DNA of 64,000 bases from Corynebacterium deserti GIMN1.010 (GTDB taxonomy: Bacteria; Actinomycetota; Actinomycetes; Mycobacteriales; Mycobacteriaceae), in assembly GCF_001277995.1 (NCBI RefSeq), contig NZ_CP009220.1:2542001-2606000 (forward strand), read 5' to 3'. The notes under the pieces are model-generated. The model was given only the letters and a program-made list of their open reading frames with translations, did no database searches and was not told where the DNA came from. A program made the position numbers and the translations under genes. Below, one piece after another: positions 26,701-35,776 of this stretch. Within the stretch, counting starts at the first letter, position 1. Each line of letters opens with the position of its first letter.

Positions 26701-27492
26701 ATGCGCATTGTAAATTGGAACGTCAACTCAGCTCGCACTCGTGTGGACCGGATGGTCGACTTTTTGCAACGCCACGATGTTGACGTCCTTGCAGTGCAGG
26801 AAACCAAGTGCAAAGACGAGCAATTTCCTTATCAGCGCTTTGCGGAAATCGGCTACGAGGTCGCTCATTTTGGCCTCAACCAGTGGAATGGTGTGGCGAT
26901 TATTTCCCGCGTGGGCATTGAAAATGTGGAGACCCACTTCCCTGCCCAGCCTGGTTTTAACAAGGATGTGACCAAAGAGCAGGCCATTGAGGCCCGTGCA
27001 ATTGGTGCGCGCTGCGGCGGTGTCCAAGTGTGGAGCCTCTATGTTCCCAATGGCCGCGAAATCGCCGATCCCCACTATGACTACAAGCTGCGCTGGCTGT
27101 TTGCCCTGCGCAACTACGTCCTAGACACGTTGGAATACCGCCCCGAGGAAAAGCTCGTGCTGTTGGGTGACTTCAACATCGCCCCCACCGACAGCGATGT
27201 CTGGGACATCGCAGCGTTTGAGGGCAAAACGCATGTCACCGAACCTGAACGCGCAGCTTTTGAAGATCTGCTGGAAGCAGGCCTGACGGAGACCACCCCT
27301 GGACCTGGCACATTTACTTACTGGGATTACAAGGGCGCACGCTTCCTCAAAGGCGAAGGCATGCGCATCGACTTCCAGCTCGCCTCCCCAGAACTCGCCA
27401 AAACTGCCACCTCTACCTTTGTTGATGTGGAAGAACGCGGAGGCACCGGCGCATCCGACCACGCCCCCGTGATTGTCGACTACTCACTGTAA
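26701..27492 (+). CDS. xth: Exodeoxyribonuclease III / AP endonuclease
   Basis: A 263 aa DNA-repair nuclease of the EEP family that cuts at abasic sites and removes 3' blocking groups. Motifs in order: IVNWNVNSAR (2-11), VLAVQETKCKDEQFP with the metal-binding Glu near residue 37, SLYVPNGREI, LLGDFNIAPTDSD with catalytic Asp/Asn near 157, DYKGARFLKGEGMRID, and the end motif GASDHAPVIVDYSL with the His nucleophile partner. ATG 26701 lies directly behind a TAGGGT/TATAGG region, suggesting a leaderless message. The stop codon lies in the first unit of a triple 17-bp repeat, and cls follows 41 bases on. Confidence 0.92.
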   Translation: MRIVNWNVNSARTRVDRMVDFLQRHDVDVLAVQETKCKDEQFPYQRFAEIGYEVAHFGLNQWNGVAIISRVGIENVETHFPAQPGFNKDVTKEQAIEARAIGARCGGVQVWSLYVPNGREIADPHYDYKLRWLFALRNYVLDTLEYRPEEKLVLLGDFNIAPTDSDVWDIAAFEGKTHVTEPERAAFEDLLEAGLTETTPGPGTFTYWDYKGARFLKGEGMRIDFQLASPELAKTATSTFVDVEERGGTGASDHAPVIVDYSL

Positions 27493-27531
27493 GAAGCTAC
27501 TCGGTGTAAGAAACTACTCGGTGTAAGAAAT
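27481..27531. repeat. 17-bp tandem repeat, three units, over the xth stop codon
   Basis: TACTCACTGTAAGAAGC, TACTCGGTGTAAGAAAC and TACTCGGTGTAAGAAAT follow each other without gaps (27481, 27498, 27515). The first contains the xth stop TAA, and the others repeat it. The array fills the whole spacer to cls. Confidence 0.9.
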
Positions 27532-27533
27532 TT

Positions 27534-29033
27534 ATGAGCTTTGAGATCAATCTGGAAACGTGGCAAACCATTGGCCTGATCATTGATTACTCCATCAAGA
27601 TCCTGGCCATCGGTTACGTTCCTGAAGGCCGCCGCCCAAGCTCATCAACCGCCTGGCTTCTTGCAATTTTGCTGCTTCCCTACGTGGGCCTGCCGCTGTT
27701 CTTGCTCATGGGTTCGCCGTACATCAATAGACGTCGCCACCGCATCCAGCAGGAAGTCAACGATCTCATCGAAAACGTCCACGACGACGTCCCCGATATT
27801 CCTGAGGGCATGCAAGTTTCCCGCGAGGTGGAATCGGTAATCAAGCTTAACCGCCGCCTCACCCGCATGCCCGCGGTCACCGGCAACAACCTGGGCATGT
27901 ACCCGGATTACCACGCATCCCTCCAGCGCATGACCCAAGCCATCGACGAGGCCAAAGAGTACATCCACGTCGAGATCTACATCATGGCTTGGGACGAATG
28001 CACCCAACCATTTTTTGACGCTTTACGACGCGCCCACCAGCGCGGCGTCACCGTGCGCCTGCTATTTGACCACGTGGGTTCCTGGAAATACCCCGGCTAC
28101 CGCCGGTTGAAAAAAGAACTCAACAGCATAGGTTTTGCCTGGTACCTCATGCTTCCCCTTCAACCCTGGCGCCTGCGTTTCCGTCGCCCCGACCTGCGAA
28201 ACCACCGCAAGATGCTCATCATCGACGGTCAAACCGGGTTCATCGGCTCCCAAAACCTCATCGCGCCGAACTACCTGCAGAGGAAAAACATCCGTGTCGG
28301 CCGCGAATGGATGGACCTCATGGTGGAAATGTCCGGCCCCATTGTCTCCTCCATGGAAATGATCTTCGCGGGCGACTGGTATGTGGAATCCAATGAAGCC
28401 CTAGACATCCGGGACCACGAAGAGGCCCACGGATACATCGAAAACACCTCGCGGGATTCTCAAACCAACTTGGTGCAGCTCATCCCTTCTGGCCCTGGTT
28501 ACACCACAGAACCCAACCTGCGGATGTTCAACTCGATCGTGCACCACGCCAAAGAGCGCCTGATTTTATGCAGCCCCTACTTCATCCCCGATGAATCCCT
28601 CTTGGAAGCTGTCACCTCTGCCTGCTACCGCGGTGTGCGCGTGGAATTGTTGGTCTCTCAGCAGGCTGATCAATTTGCCATCGATCACGCCCAATCCTCC
28701 TACTACCAGGCATTACTAGAGGCTGGTGTGAAAATCTATCAATTCCCCAAGCCGACAGTCTTGCACACCAAGTATGTGCTTGCCGATCCCGACTCCCCTG
28801 ACAATGAACCCCTCGGTGTCGTTGGTTCCTCCAACTTAGATATCCGCAGCTTCGGCCTGAACTATGAGATCTCCATGATGATCGCCAAAGGCAACCTCAT
28901 CCAGGAACTCAATGAACTCACTGCTACTTATCGGGAAAAGTGCATCAAGCTCACGCTGGAAAAGTGGAATGAGCGTAGCTGGGGACGCCGTTATGTGGAC
29001 AACCTGATGCGCCTGACGTCAGCGCTCCAATAA
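27534..29033 (+). CDS. cls: Cardiolipin synthase (phospholipase D family)
   Basis: A 499 aa membrane enzyme joining two phosphatidylglycerol molecules to cardiolipin and glycerol. Two N-terminal membrane stretches (LIIDYSIKILAIGYV and TAWLLAILLLPYVGLPLFLLMG) are followed by two HKD catalytic motifs: HRKMLIIDGQTGFIGSQN near residues 222-239 and HTKYVLADPD with GSSN near 408-430. Length fits ClsA-type enzymes. The ribosome site is weak, AAGAAA within the last repeat unit before ATG 27534, so the tandem array may affect expression. A second, 13-bp tandem duplication covers its stop codon. Confidence 0.92.
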   Translation: MSFEINLETWQTIGLIIDYSIKILAIGYVPEGRRPSSSTAWLLAILLLPYVGLPLFLLMGSPYINRRRHRIQQEVNDLIENVHDDVPDIPEGMQVSREVESVIKLNRRLTRMPAVTGNNLGMYPDYHASLQRMTQAIDEAKEYIHVEIYIMAWDECTQPFFDALRRAHQRGVTVRLLFDHVGSWKYPGYRRLKKELNSIGFAWYLMLPLQPWRLRFRRPDLRNHRKMLIIDGQTGFIGSQNLIAPNYLQRKNIRVGREWMDLMVEMSGPIVSSMEMIFAGDWYVESNEALDIRDHEEAHGYIENTSRDSQTNLVQLIPSGPGYTTEPNLRMFNSIVHHAKERLILCSPYFIPDESLLEAVTSACYRGVRVELLVSQQADQFAIDHAQSSYYQALLEAGVKIYQFPKPTVLHTKYVLADPDSPDNEPLGVVGSSNLDIRSFGLNYEISMMIAKGNLIQELNELTATYREKCIKLTLEKWNERSWGRRYVDNLMRLTSALQ

Positions 29034-29048
29034 GACGCTCCAATAAGG
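29023..29048. repeat. 13-bp tandem duplication over the cls stop codon
   Basis: CGCTCCAATAAGA (29023-29035) is followed by CGCTCCAATAAGG (29036-29048). The cls stop TAA (29031-29033) lies in the first unit and is repeated in the second. Confidence 0.9.
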
Positions 29049-29069
29049 CGCCTCTGCAACTGGCAGCTG

Positions 29070-30266
29070 CTAACCCATTTTCGGAATCCCCTGCTTGCCT
29101 GCCACATAGGAGCAGAGAATCGCTGCTAGCGCACACACGACCATCGCAATGGCCATGGTCAGCGCTTTGTTGTCGCCAAGTCCCACAAGCGGGCTTACTA
29201 AGGCAGCCATGGTGAACTGGGTAAAGCCCAAAATCGCAGAGCCTGACCCGGCGCGCTGGCGCACCACTTCTGTTCCCAGCGCGGTGGAATTGGCCATGAT
29301 CATTGGAATGTGCGACACAATAAGGAATAGCAGCACCAAAAACAGCGGTACCCAGTGGATAAACAGCACCTCAACCAGCAACAATGCGCAAAATGTGGCA
29401 AAACTAAACTGCACGGTCCGCATGATGTGGTGCGGATGATGCTTTTGTAGTAAACGACGATTAACCACGCCACCGATGATCAGACCACACGCATTCACGC
29501 CGAAAACAATTGAATACATCAGCACCGGAATGCCCAGCTCATCCTGCAATACAAAGGGCGACGCCGAAATATAAGAAAACATTGCGCCAAAGGACAGCGC
29601 CAGTGTGAACGTGTAGGCAACGAATTGCTTATTGCGCAGCACAAATAGATAATTCGCAAGCATCCCACCAAGTCCCGCACCGACGCGCTCTTCCTTGGGC
29701 CTCGACTCCTTAATCACAAACACCGAGACCGCCAGCTGCACGAGATTAATCAGCGCCAGCGCCCAGAAGGTTCCGCGCCAACCAAACGGCCCCACGAGCA
29801 GACCACCTACCAGCGGCGCCGCCACCGGAGCAACGCCTTGGATGATCATCAGCAGCGCAAACGCCTGCGCCGCCGCCTGTCCACGTGCCAAATCTGGCAC
29901 AATCGCACGCGCAATCACCATGCATGCGCCACCGCCAATGCCTTGGACTACACGTGCTGCCACCAACACGCTTATCGACGGCGCCGACGCACACAACACA
30001 CTGGCAATCAGCGCGGCCACTGCGCCACCGACCAACAGGTTCTTCCTGCCGAACTGATCTGAAAGTGGGCCAATAATCAACTGGCCAAACGCCATGCCCA
30101 CCATGAATCCCGACAACGTGAGCTGCACCATCGGGGCAGTCGTCGACAGATCTTGGGCAATTCCTGGCATCGCAGGCAGATACATATCCGTAGAGAGTGC
30201 CGAACTTGCCGACAACAGCGCCAGCGCCAGAATTAATCCTGTACCAAGTTGTTGTTTGTTCGCCAT
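29070..30266 (-). CDS. Bcr/CflA-type multidrug exporter (MFS)
   Basis: A 398 aa proton-driven exporter with 12 membrane helices. The N-terminus LSASSALSTDMYLPAMPGIAQDL is the hallmark of the Bcr/CflA (DHA1) group, and the loop QLIIGPLSDQFGRKNLLVGG is the MFS signature between helices 2 and 3. Relatives export bicyclomycin, chloramphenicol or sulfonamides; the substrate here is unknown. It converges with cls, with only 36 bases between stops. The start ATG 30266 has AGAGCAGCC upstream; a triple 13-bp repeat lies about 50 bases before it. Confidence 0.85.
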   Translation of the reverse strand: MANKQQLGTGLILALALLSASSALSTDMYLPAMPGIAQDLSTTAPMVQLTLSGFMVGMAFGQLIIGPLSDQFGRKNLLVGGAVAALIASVLCASAPSISVLVAARVVQGIGGGACMVIARAIVPDLARGQAAAQAFALLMIIQGVAPVAAPLVGGLLVGPFGWRGTFWALALINLVQLAVSVFVIKESRPKEERVGAGLGGMLANYLFVLRNKQFVAYTFTLALSFGAMFSYISASPFVLQDELGIPVLMYSIVFGVNACGLIIGGVVNRRLLQKHHPHHIMRTVQFSFATFCALLLVEVLFIHWVPLFLVLLFLIVSHIPMIMANSTALGTEVVRQRAGSGSAILGFTQFTMAALVSPLVGLGDNKALTMAIAMVVCALAAILCSYVAGKQGIPKMG

Positions 30267-30314
30267 GGCTGCTCTCTTGTATCTCAGTTATCGATCGGGA
30301 GTGTTCACCCGCCC

Positions 30315-30353
30315 CTTATTAATACTCCTTATTAATACTCCTTATTAATACTC
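30315..30353. repeat. 13-bp tandem repeat, three perfect units
   Basis: CTTATTAATACTC occurs three times in a row (30315, 30328, 30341). It lies in the spacer between the divergent exporter and Na/Pi genes, close to where the exporter promoter should be, so copy number could affect expression. The sequence holds ATTAAT cores that could act as -10 like elements. Confidence 0.9.
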
Positions 30354-30549
30354 CGCCTCGCGCGATTTCCGCACAATGAGCCTGAAGATAGCATCAATAC
30401 TTAAAGAAACCCGTAAGTGTAACGAAATCAATTCGGACACATGAACAAATCGACCATTTTGTTATTGGTTTGTTTACCCTTAGTCAATGTACGATCGATC
30501 TTGAGTTCTATTGGTTTATCGGTTCATAGGGTGTGTAAGGGAGGGATTA

Positions 30550-31860
30550 ATGTCCAGCGGATTTGAATATGTTCAACATCCCCGTCGAACTCTTCCCCCG
30601 CCAATCCCTTCCCGCAAGGGACCCGCCGCCGCATTTTTGCCCGGCACGTTCCACCCGATTAATCCCAAGAACATCGCAGCAAACCACGATCAGGTTTTAC
30701 TTTCAGGGTGGGGAAAATTCGTCCGCTTCCTGCTCGTGATTGCTGCCATTGTTGTCATTATCGTCGGTATCAACCTCATCTTGGATGGCGTGTACGGTTT
30801 CGGCACGTTCAGTACTTCGCAGATGTACCGATTTGCTACCGATCCCCTCATCGGCGTGCTCATTGGCATTTTGGCTACAGCTGTTGTGCAGTCCTCCACC
30901 ACGACAACGACGTTGGCCGTGACCGCCGTGGGTACTGGTTTGGTGTCAGTCCCCGTGGCAATTCCCATCATCATGGGCGCCAACATCGGCACCACCATCA
31001 CTGGGATGCTCGTGGCGTTTTCCTACATGGGTGAACGCAGAGAATTCAAAAAAGCTTTTGCCACTGCTGCAATGCATTTTTGGTTCAACGTCATCTTGGT
31101 GGGCTTCATGTTCGTCATCGAGCAGCTCTTCCACCCCCTGCGCACCATCAGTGGCCTTGTTGCTGCAGAAGTGGCAGAAAACTCTGGCGGAACCCTGCCG
31201 ACTAGTAGTTTCATGACCAAAATCTTTGATCCCTTGGTCAATCTCATTGGTATGACCGGCCTCATTGGACGCATTAACAACGAAGGCCTCGCCGCAGTTC
31301 TATGCCTCGTTGTCGGCACCGTGTTCATTCTTGTCGCTGTGCGCGTCATGAGTACCCAGATTCGCACCATCACCGCAGCAACGGCTACCAACATCATGGA
31401 TAAGGTGATCGACCCAGAAAACAGCCTCAAGGCAACGGTGCTGTCCAATCTCTCGAGCTTCGGCCTTGGCCTGTTGTTCACTCTGCTGGTGACTGCTTCT
31501 TCTGTCACTGTGGCTTCCATGCAGCCTGTCGCAGTGTCGGGAAGGGTGAAACCTCGACCCGTTCTCGCCGTCATTTTGGGCGCCAACGTCGGCACCACCG
31601 TCACCGCGCTATTCGCCACTTTGGCTATTGTCGGCGACCTCGGCGAATTCGCTGTCCAAGCAGCGCTTGTTCACATCCTCATGAACGTCGCCGGCGCCAT
31701 CATCGTGTTGTGTATCCCCCAGCTTGCCGACCTCATCATCAAACTTGCACGCAGCACCGAAAGCTTGGTGTCACGAAGCTACACCATTGGCCTAATCACC
31801 ATCGGTGTTCTCTTCATCGTGATCCCAGCCTCGGTGCTGTTGATGTACGTTTTCTTCTAA
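30550..31860 (+). CDS. Na+/phosphate cotransporter (PNaS family)
   Basis: A 436 aa membrane protein with two inverted halves, each with the family signature: QSSTTTTTLAVTAVGTGLVSVPVAIPIIMGANIGTTITG near residues 100-140 in parts, and SVTVASMQPVAVSG...VILGANVGTTVTALFA near 320-355. Members carry phosphate inward with sodium. ATG 30550 follows GGGAGGG; longer in-frame extensions to 30511 lack a site. The N-terminal 60 residues are polar and Pro-rich. The upstream spacer is AT-rich (30400-30500) and may carry a phosphate or other control site, but none is recognised. Confidence 0.88.
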   Translation: MSSGFEYVQHPRRTLPPPIPSRKGPAAAFLPGTFHPINPKNIAANHDQVLLSGWGKFVRFLLVIAAIVVIIVGINLILDGVYGFGTFSTSQMYRFATDPLIGVLIGILATAVVQSSTTTTTLAVTAVGTGLVSVPVAIPIIMGANIGTTITGMLVAFSYMGERREFKKAFATAAMHFWFNVILVGFMFVIEQLFHPLRTISGLVAAEVAENSGGTLPTSSFMTKIFDPLVNLIGMTGLIGRINNEGLAAVLCLVVGTVFILVAVRVMSTQIRTITAATATNIMDKVIDPENSLKATVLSNLSSFGLGLLFTLLVTASSVTVASMQPVAVSGRVKPRPVLAVILGANVGTTVTALFATLAIVGDLGEFAVQAALVHILMNVAGAIIVLCIPQLADLIIKLARSTESLVSRSYTIGLITIGVLFIVIPASVLLMYVFF

Positions 31861-31861
31861 A

Positions 31862-32620
31862 TCAGGCATCGCGTCGTTCTTGAACGATGATGCCTGCAAC
31901 AAAGAGCACCACTGCCCACGCCGCAAAATACACCGCACCGGTGTTGGTGGACCAGCCCGGATCGATCGTCTGATACTCGGTGATAAACGACCTCAAGTTG
32001 GTAAACGGTCCGTATTTACCCACGGACTCTCCAACCTTAGGGAGGAACGACAAGAGGTTCTCCAAGGCGAAATGCCACATGAGTACCAAGGACACAGCGC
32101 CAGCAGTTTGGCGAACCAACAATGCCACACCCGAACACAAGGTCACCATCAACGCAGCAGCCACGGGGTATTTCCACATGATGGCCAGCGCTTGCTTGTC
32201 TTCCCACACCACTAGCGTGGAACTTGCCACATCTGAGGCAAGCGCTTTAGCCAGGTAGAAGCACAACAGCACGGTGACAAACGTCAGCGCGGCAGCGAGT
32301 ACGACGTAGAGCAGCCACTTTGCCAGGGCAACGACCCATCGTTTCGGCGTGGCCAAAAACGTTTGGGATTGGTAGCCGTATCTGAACTCGGTAGTAAAGA
32401 TCATGGTTGCTTGAATCATCAACACGACAAATCCCAGCAAATACAGACCCGTGACGGTGTTTCCGGCAAACAGAAATAGCGATGCCATACTGTCACCAGT
32501 GGCGAGAGATCCAGTCATAGCGGCAAAGCCGAGGCTGATAATCAAAAACAGCGCAGTAGTCCACCAAAAAGATTTGGTGGTAGTCAGCTTGGTCCATTCA
32601 GAGCGCAGCGTATTTATCAT
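31862..32620 (-). CDS. ABC-2-type transporter permease
   Basis: A 252 aa membrane protein with six predicted helices, starting INTLRSEWTKLTTTKSFWW, the typical opening of ABC-2 permeases, followed by a paired-helix region ending TTEFRYGYQSQTFLATPKRWVVALAKW. It would form the channel for the ATPase encoded just upstream, with which it overlaps by 4 bases (ATGA). Such pairs usually export peptides, antibiotics or lipids; the cargo is unknown. It converges with the Na/Pi gene with one base between stops and no clear terminator. Confidence 0.85.
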   Translation of the reverse strand: MINTLRSEWTKLTTTKSFWWTTALFLIISLGFAAMTGSLATGDSMASLFLFAGNTVTGLYLLGFVVLMIQATMIFTTEFRYGYQSQTFLATPKRWVVALAKWLLYVVLAAALTFVTVLLCFYLAKALASDVASSTLVVWEDKQALAIMWKYPVAAALMVTLCSGVALLVRQTAGAVSLVLMWHFALENLLSFLPKVGESVGKYGPFTNLRSFITEYQTIDPGWSTNTGAVYFAAWAVVLFVAGIIVQERRDA

Positions 32621-33552
32621 TGTTGTGGCTCCTCTGGTTTCTCTGCCTGATATTGCACGGCGTCGCCGGTTGTCTCGAGGAACGCATCTTCCAGGGAAGC
32701 GCGACGCTCGGACAGTTCCAACAATCCGATGTGGTGGCGGAATGCCAATGTGCCTATCTCATCGGTTGTGGTATTGGCAATTTCTACCGTTGCCCGCCCC
32801 AATGCATCCGGAACAGTGACAAAAGAGATTCCCGCACCGGTGAGCGCGTTTGTGAGAGTTTGGAAATCAGTAGCTCGCACAATCACCGTGGACTGTGAGT
32901 GGTTTCGGATAAATTCCTGCATTGGCATATCGGCAACGAGACGTCCACGACCAATGACAATGAGGTGCTCAGCGGTTTGCGCCATCTCTGACAACAGGTG
33001 TGAGCTCACCAGAACCGTTCGGCCTTGCTTGGCTAAGTTTTGTAACAAGGTGCGAACCCAGTGGATGCCTTCTGGATCGAGGCCGTTAACGGGTTCGTCC
33101 AAAATGAGGTATTCCGGATCGCCCAGCAATGCTGCAGCCAGTCCAAGTCGTTGCCCCATGCCGAGGGAAAATCCGCCCGTGTTCTTCTTAGCAACACCAG
33201 TCAGTCCCACCAGCGCTAGGACTTCATCCACACGCTTGGTGGAAATGCCGTTGGCTTGCGCAATCCACTTCAGGTGATTGTGTGCTGATCGATTCGGATG
33301 GGTTGCCTTCGCATCCAGCAGTGCTCCAACTTTTGTCAGTGGGTTCTTCAGATTGCGATACGGTTGCCCAGCGATGGTGGCACTTCCCGATGACGGATTA
33401 TCCAACCCGAGGATCAACCGCATGGTGGTGGATTTTCCCGCACCGTTTGGGCCCAGAAATCCTGTGACGATTCCAGGTTTGACCTCGAAGCTTAGATCAT
33501 CCACTGCACGAACCTGACCATATTGCTTGGTGAGGCCTTCAACTTTGATCAT
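32617..33552 (-). CDS. ABC transporter ATPase (exporter type)
   Basis: About 311 aa. The nucleotide-binding domain has Walker A GPNGAGKSTT near residue 38, the Q-loop, signature FSLGMGQRLGLA near 132, Walker B YLILDEPVNGLD near 153 and the switch His in VLVSSHLLSEMA. The C-terminal 90 residues are an extra domain seen in bacitracin/antibiotic-exporter ATPases. I chose ATG 33552 (MIKVEGLTKQYG); the longer frame would run into the NUDIX gene end. Its stop overlaps the permease start, and its start is 4 bases after the NUDIX stop, so the three genes form an operon. Confidence 0.88.
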   Translation of the reverse strand: MIKVEGLTKQYGQVRAVDDLSFEVKPGIVTGFLGPNGAGKSTTMRLILGLDNPSSGSATIAGQPYRNLKNPLTKVGALLDAKATHPNRSAHNHLKWIAQANGISTKRVDEVLALVGLTGVAKKNTGGFSLGMGQRLGLAAALLGDPEYLILDEPVNGLDPEGIHWVRTLLQNLAKQGRTVLVSSHLLSEMAQTAEHLIVIGRGRLVADMPMQEFIRNHSQSTVIVRATDFQTLTNALTGAGISFVTVPDALGRATVEIANTTTDEIGTLAFRHHIGLLELSERRASLEDAFLETTGDAVQYQAEKPEEPQQ

Positions 33553-33556
33553 GTAA

Positions 33557-34129
33557 CTAGTGTGACACAACCAGCCTGTGAAGCCGTTCTTTAAGTCCAG
33601 GCCATGCCTTGGCAAAAGCAGGCATGAGGTTTAGGTCATCCACATCCGCGAGGGGCACCCACCGCAATTCCAGGGATTCTTCATTGGCGGTGGTCTCTAG
33701 CTGTTCTCCGGAACGCGTACGTGCCAACACCGTGGTGTAGGTCCAATTACCTGCAAGTTCTGGGCGCTCCGGATCAGCAGGAAACGGTCCTGCTGTCACC
33801 ACAGAGTCCAACACAACGATCTGTTTTGCGTCGATCCCAGTTTCTTCAAATGCCTCACGCATGGCGGTTTCTGCTGCGGTTTCATGGGAATCGCGCGCAC
33901 CGCCGGGCAAAGCCCAGGTATCGCCGTTGTTGGTCCATGCTGCGCGGTGTTGCATGAGCATGTGCCACGGTTGTTCGTTGACTGGGGTGCCAGCTAAAAG
34001 CAGTAATCCTGCCGCCCCATTCTTGCCCCACACTGCCCCGCCATTTGGTGCTGCTGCCCAGCCATCGCCATCGCCTCTCATAACGTCCACAATAGGCCAA
34101 TCATCGGGTGTATTCAGCAGGCTCGGCAT
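33557..34129 (-). CDS. NUDIX hydrolase
   Basis: A protein of about 190 aa with a full NUDIX box, GGARDSHETAAETAMREAFEETGI near residues 77-100, binding the metal that hydrolyses a nucleoside diphosphate linked to another group. The surrounding residues (TWALPGG before the box) fit MutT-like or ADP-sugar hydrolases; the substrate is unknown. GGTGAAAG before ATG 34129 supports this start; a GTG at 34144 in the same frame is possible. It heads an operon with the ABC exporter and diverges from glnX, with about 38 bases between starts. Confidence 0.85.
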   Translation of the reverse strand: MPSLLNTPDDWPIVDVMRGDGDGWAAAPNGGAVWGKNGAAGLLLLAGTPVNEQPWHMLMQHRAAWTNNGDTWALPGGARDSHETAAETAMREAFEETGIDAKQIVVLDSVVTAGPFPADPERPELAGNWTYTTVLARTRSGEQLETTANEESLELRWVPLADVDDLNLMPAFAKAWPGLKERLHRLVVSH

Positions 34130-34155
34130 TACTTTCACCAACACTTAAGGCACGC

Positions 34156-34161
34156 TATTCT
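34156..34161 (+). promoter_or_regulatory. -10 element giving a leaderless glnX transcript
   Basis: TATTCT lies 6 bases before ATG 34168, placing the transcript start on the start codon. No ribosome site is present. Confidence 0.6.
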
Positions 34162-34167
34162 GAAACA

Positions 34168-35775
34168 ATGATCCGGGAAGGAAATGGGGAGCACACCAAC
34201 GTGCCTGACCCGATGGGTAATTCCGGCCCTAAGGGCGCTCCCGACGACGCTGAGCAGAAGCCACAATCTGCCACGTCTGCATCAGCTAACGCTTCAGCCA
34301 AAACTTCAACCGCACCTTCCCTTAAACCCAAGAGAATAAAAAAGTCTTACGGTCCCAGCGACCCTGCTTTAGCTGCGTTGGATTCCTTGGACGAGGAGGA
34401 CTCGCCTGATCATTGGCTTGATCCCCTCACCGATGAGAACGCCAGCCGTCGCAGCCTGATTAACTCCATTGTCCAAGAAACGTTTGGCCAACCAATTTTC
34501 GTGGCCCGTAGGATCTGGAGCTTCATCAATACGTCTCCCGGCAAGATGACGCTGATGACGGTCATCATCTCTGTGGCTATTGCTGCGGCTGGTTACGCAA
34601 TGTCGGTGTCCTCTGATAATCGGCAGGCCAATCTGGATGAGTTGATCACCAACGCCGAGCCGATTTCCTACAATGCCCACGTCCTTTACACGTCATTGTC
34701 CGTGGCGGATACCACTGCGACCACGGGTTTCGTTCAGGCAGGTGTGGAAGGCCCCGTCAACCGCGTGAAGTATCACACCGCGATTGAGCGCGCTGCGGTG
34801 GCGGCAACTCATACGGCTACCTCGGCAGATACGTCCGATGAAAAGTTGATGGAACTGGTGCTCGAAATCCAGCGTCAGCTGCCTGTGTACACCGGTCTTG
34901 TGGAGACAGCGCGAGCCAACAATCGCGCCGGCAATCCTGTCAGTGTGGCCTATATGTCAGAGGCCAGTTCCATGATGCGCAATGACATCTTGCCCAAGGC
35001 GTCTGAGCTGTACAACATGACCAGCCGTAATGTCTCTGATCAGCAGCGCGCGGTGACTCGCCCGCAGTGGATTCCGCTGTCTGGTCTTGTGGCTGCGCTT
35101 GGCATGCTCATTATTGGGCAGTGGTGGCTGATGCGCGTGACCCGCAGGCGCATCAACAAGGGATTTGCGCTGGCCACGATCTTAATGTTGACCGCGACGA
35201 TGTGGGTGTCGGCTGCTAACTGGGCCACGTGGCAGGCTGGTACGCGCGGCTTCGAGGAGGCGTCTGGTCCGCTGAATTCCATGACCACGGCTCGCATTTA
35301 TGCGCAGCAAACCCGTACGACAGAGACGTTATCGTTGGTGCGTAGGCAGTCGATTCAAGGTAGTGGTACAGGCTTTGCTGCCACGATCAATCAGATCAAG
35401 CGCGCGCTGGATGAGTACGAGACCACCACAAATTCGCAGAGCCCTGAGCACCAAGCGATTATCACCGATATCCGCAATGCCATGGCGAATTGGACTGCGG
35501 AGCATGAGCAGTTCACGGTGTTGTTGGAACGTGGCGATTACAACGGTGCGGTCAATGCGGTGCTCAGCAGTGATGACAACGACCAAACGAGCTTCGATGT
35601 GCTTGATACTGCACTCGCTGAGCTCATTGCGGATTCCCGCAGTTCCATGCGCTCCTACATTCAGTCGGGCTTGCAGGCAACCTCGTTGGTCTCTGTTACG
35701 GTCATGATTTTGTCACTTGCTGCTGTGCTGGCAGTGTGGATCGGCATCCGTCCACGTTTGCAGGAGTACCTCTAA
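34168..35775 (+). CDS. glnX: GlnX, membrane signalling protein of the GlnH-GlnX-PknG system
   Basis: About 535 aa. A polar N-terminal part of 120 residues, a first membrane helix (MTLMTVIISVAIAAAGYAMSV), an external helical region to about 295, two adjacent helices (LVAALGMLIIGQWWLM and FALATILMLTATMWVSA), a second external region, and a last helix (SVTVMILSLAAVLAVWIGI). The external halves look like four-helix sensor domains. From memory, GlnX relays amino-acid signals from the lipoprotein GlnH to the kinase PknG, which controls OdhI and so 2-oxoglutarate dehydrogenase. Gene order here is identical. The transcript is probably leaderless. glnH follows after one base. Confidence 0.9.
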   Translation: MIREGNGEHTNVPDPMGNSGPKGAPDDAEQKPQSATSASANASAKTSTAPSLKPKRIKKSYGPSDPALAALDSLDEEDSPDHWLDPLTDENASRRSLINSIVQETFGQPIFVARRIWSFINTSPGKMTLMTVIISVAIAAAGYAMSVSSDNRQANLDELITNAEPISYNAHVLYTSLSVADTTATTGFVQAGVEGPVNRVKYHTAIERAAVAATHTATSADTSDEKLMELVLEIQRQLPVYTGLVETARANNRAGNPVSVAYMSEASSMMRNDILPKASELYNMTSRNVSDQQRAVTRPQWIPLSGLVAALGMLIIGQWWLMRVTRRRINKGFALATILMLTATMWVSAANWATWQAGTRGFEEASGPLNSMTTARIYAQQTRTTETLSLVRRQSIQGSGTGFAATINQIKRALDEYETTTNSQSPEHQAIITDIRNAMANWTAEHEQFTVLLERGDYNGAVNAVLSSDDNDQTSFDVLDTALAELIADSRSSMRSYIQSGLQATSLVSVTVMILSLAAVLAVWIGIRPRLQEYL

Positions 35776-35776
35776 C

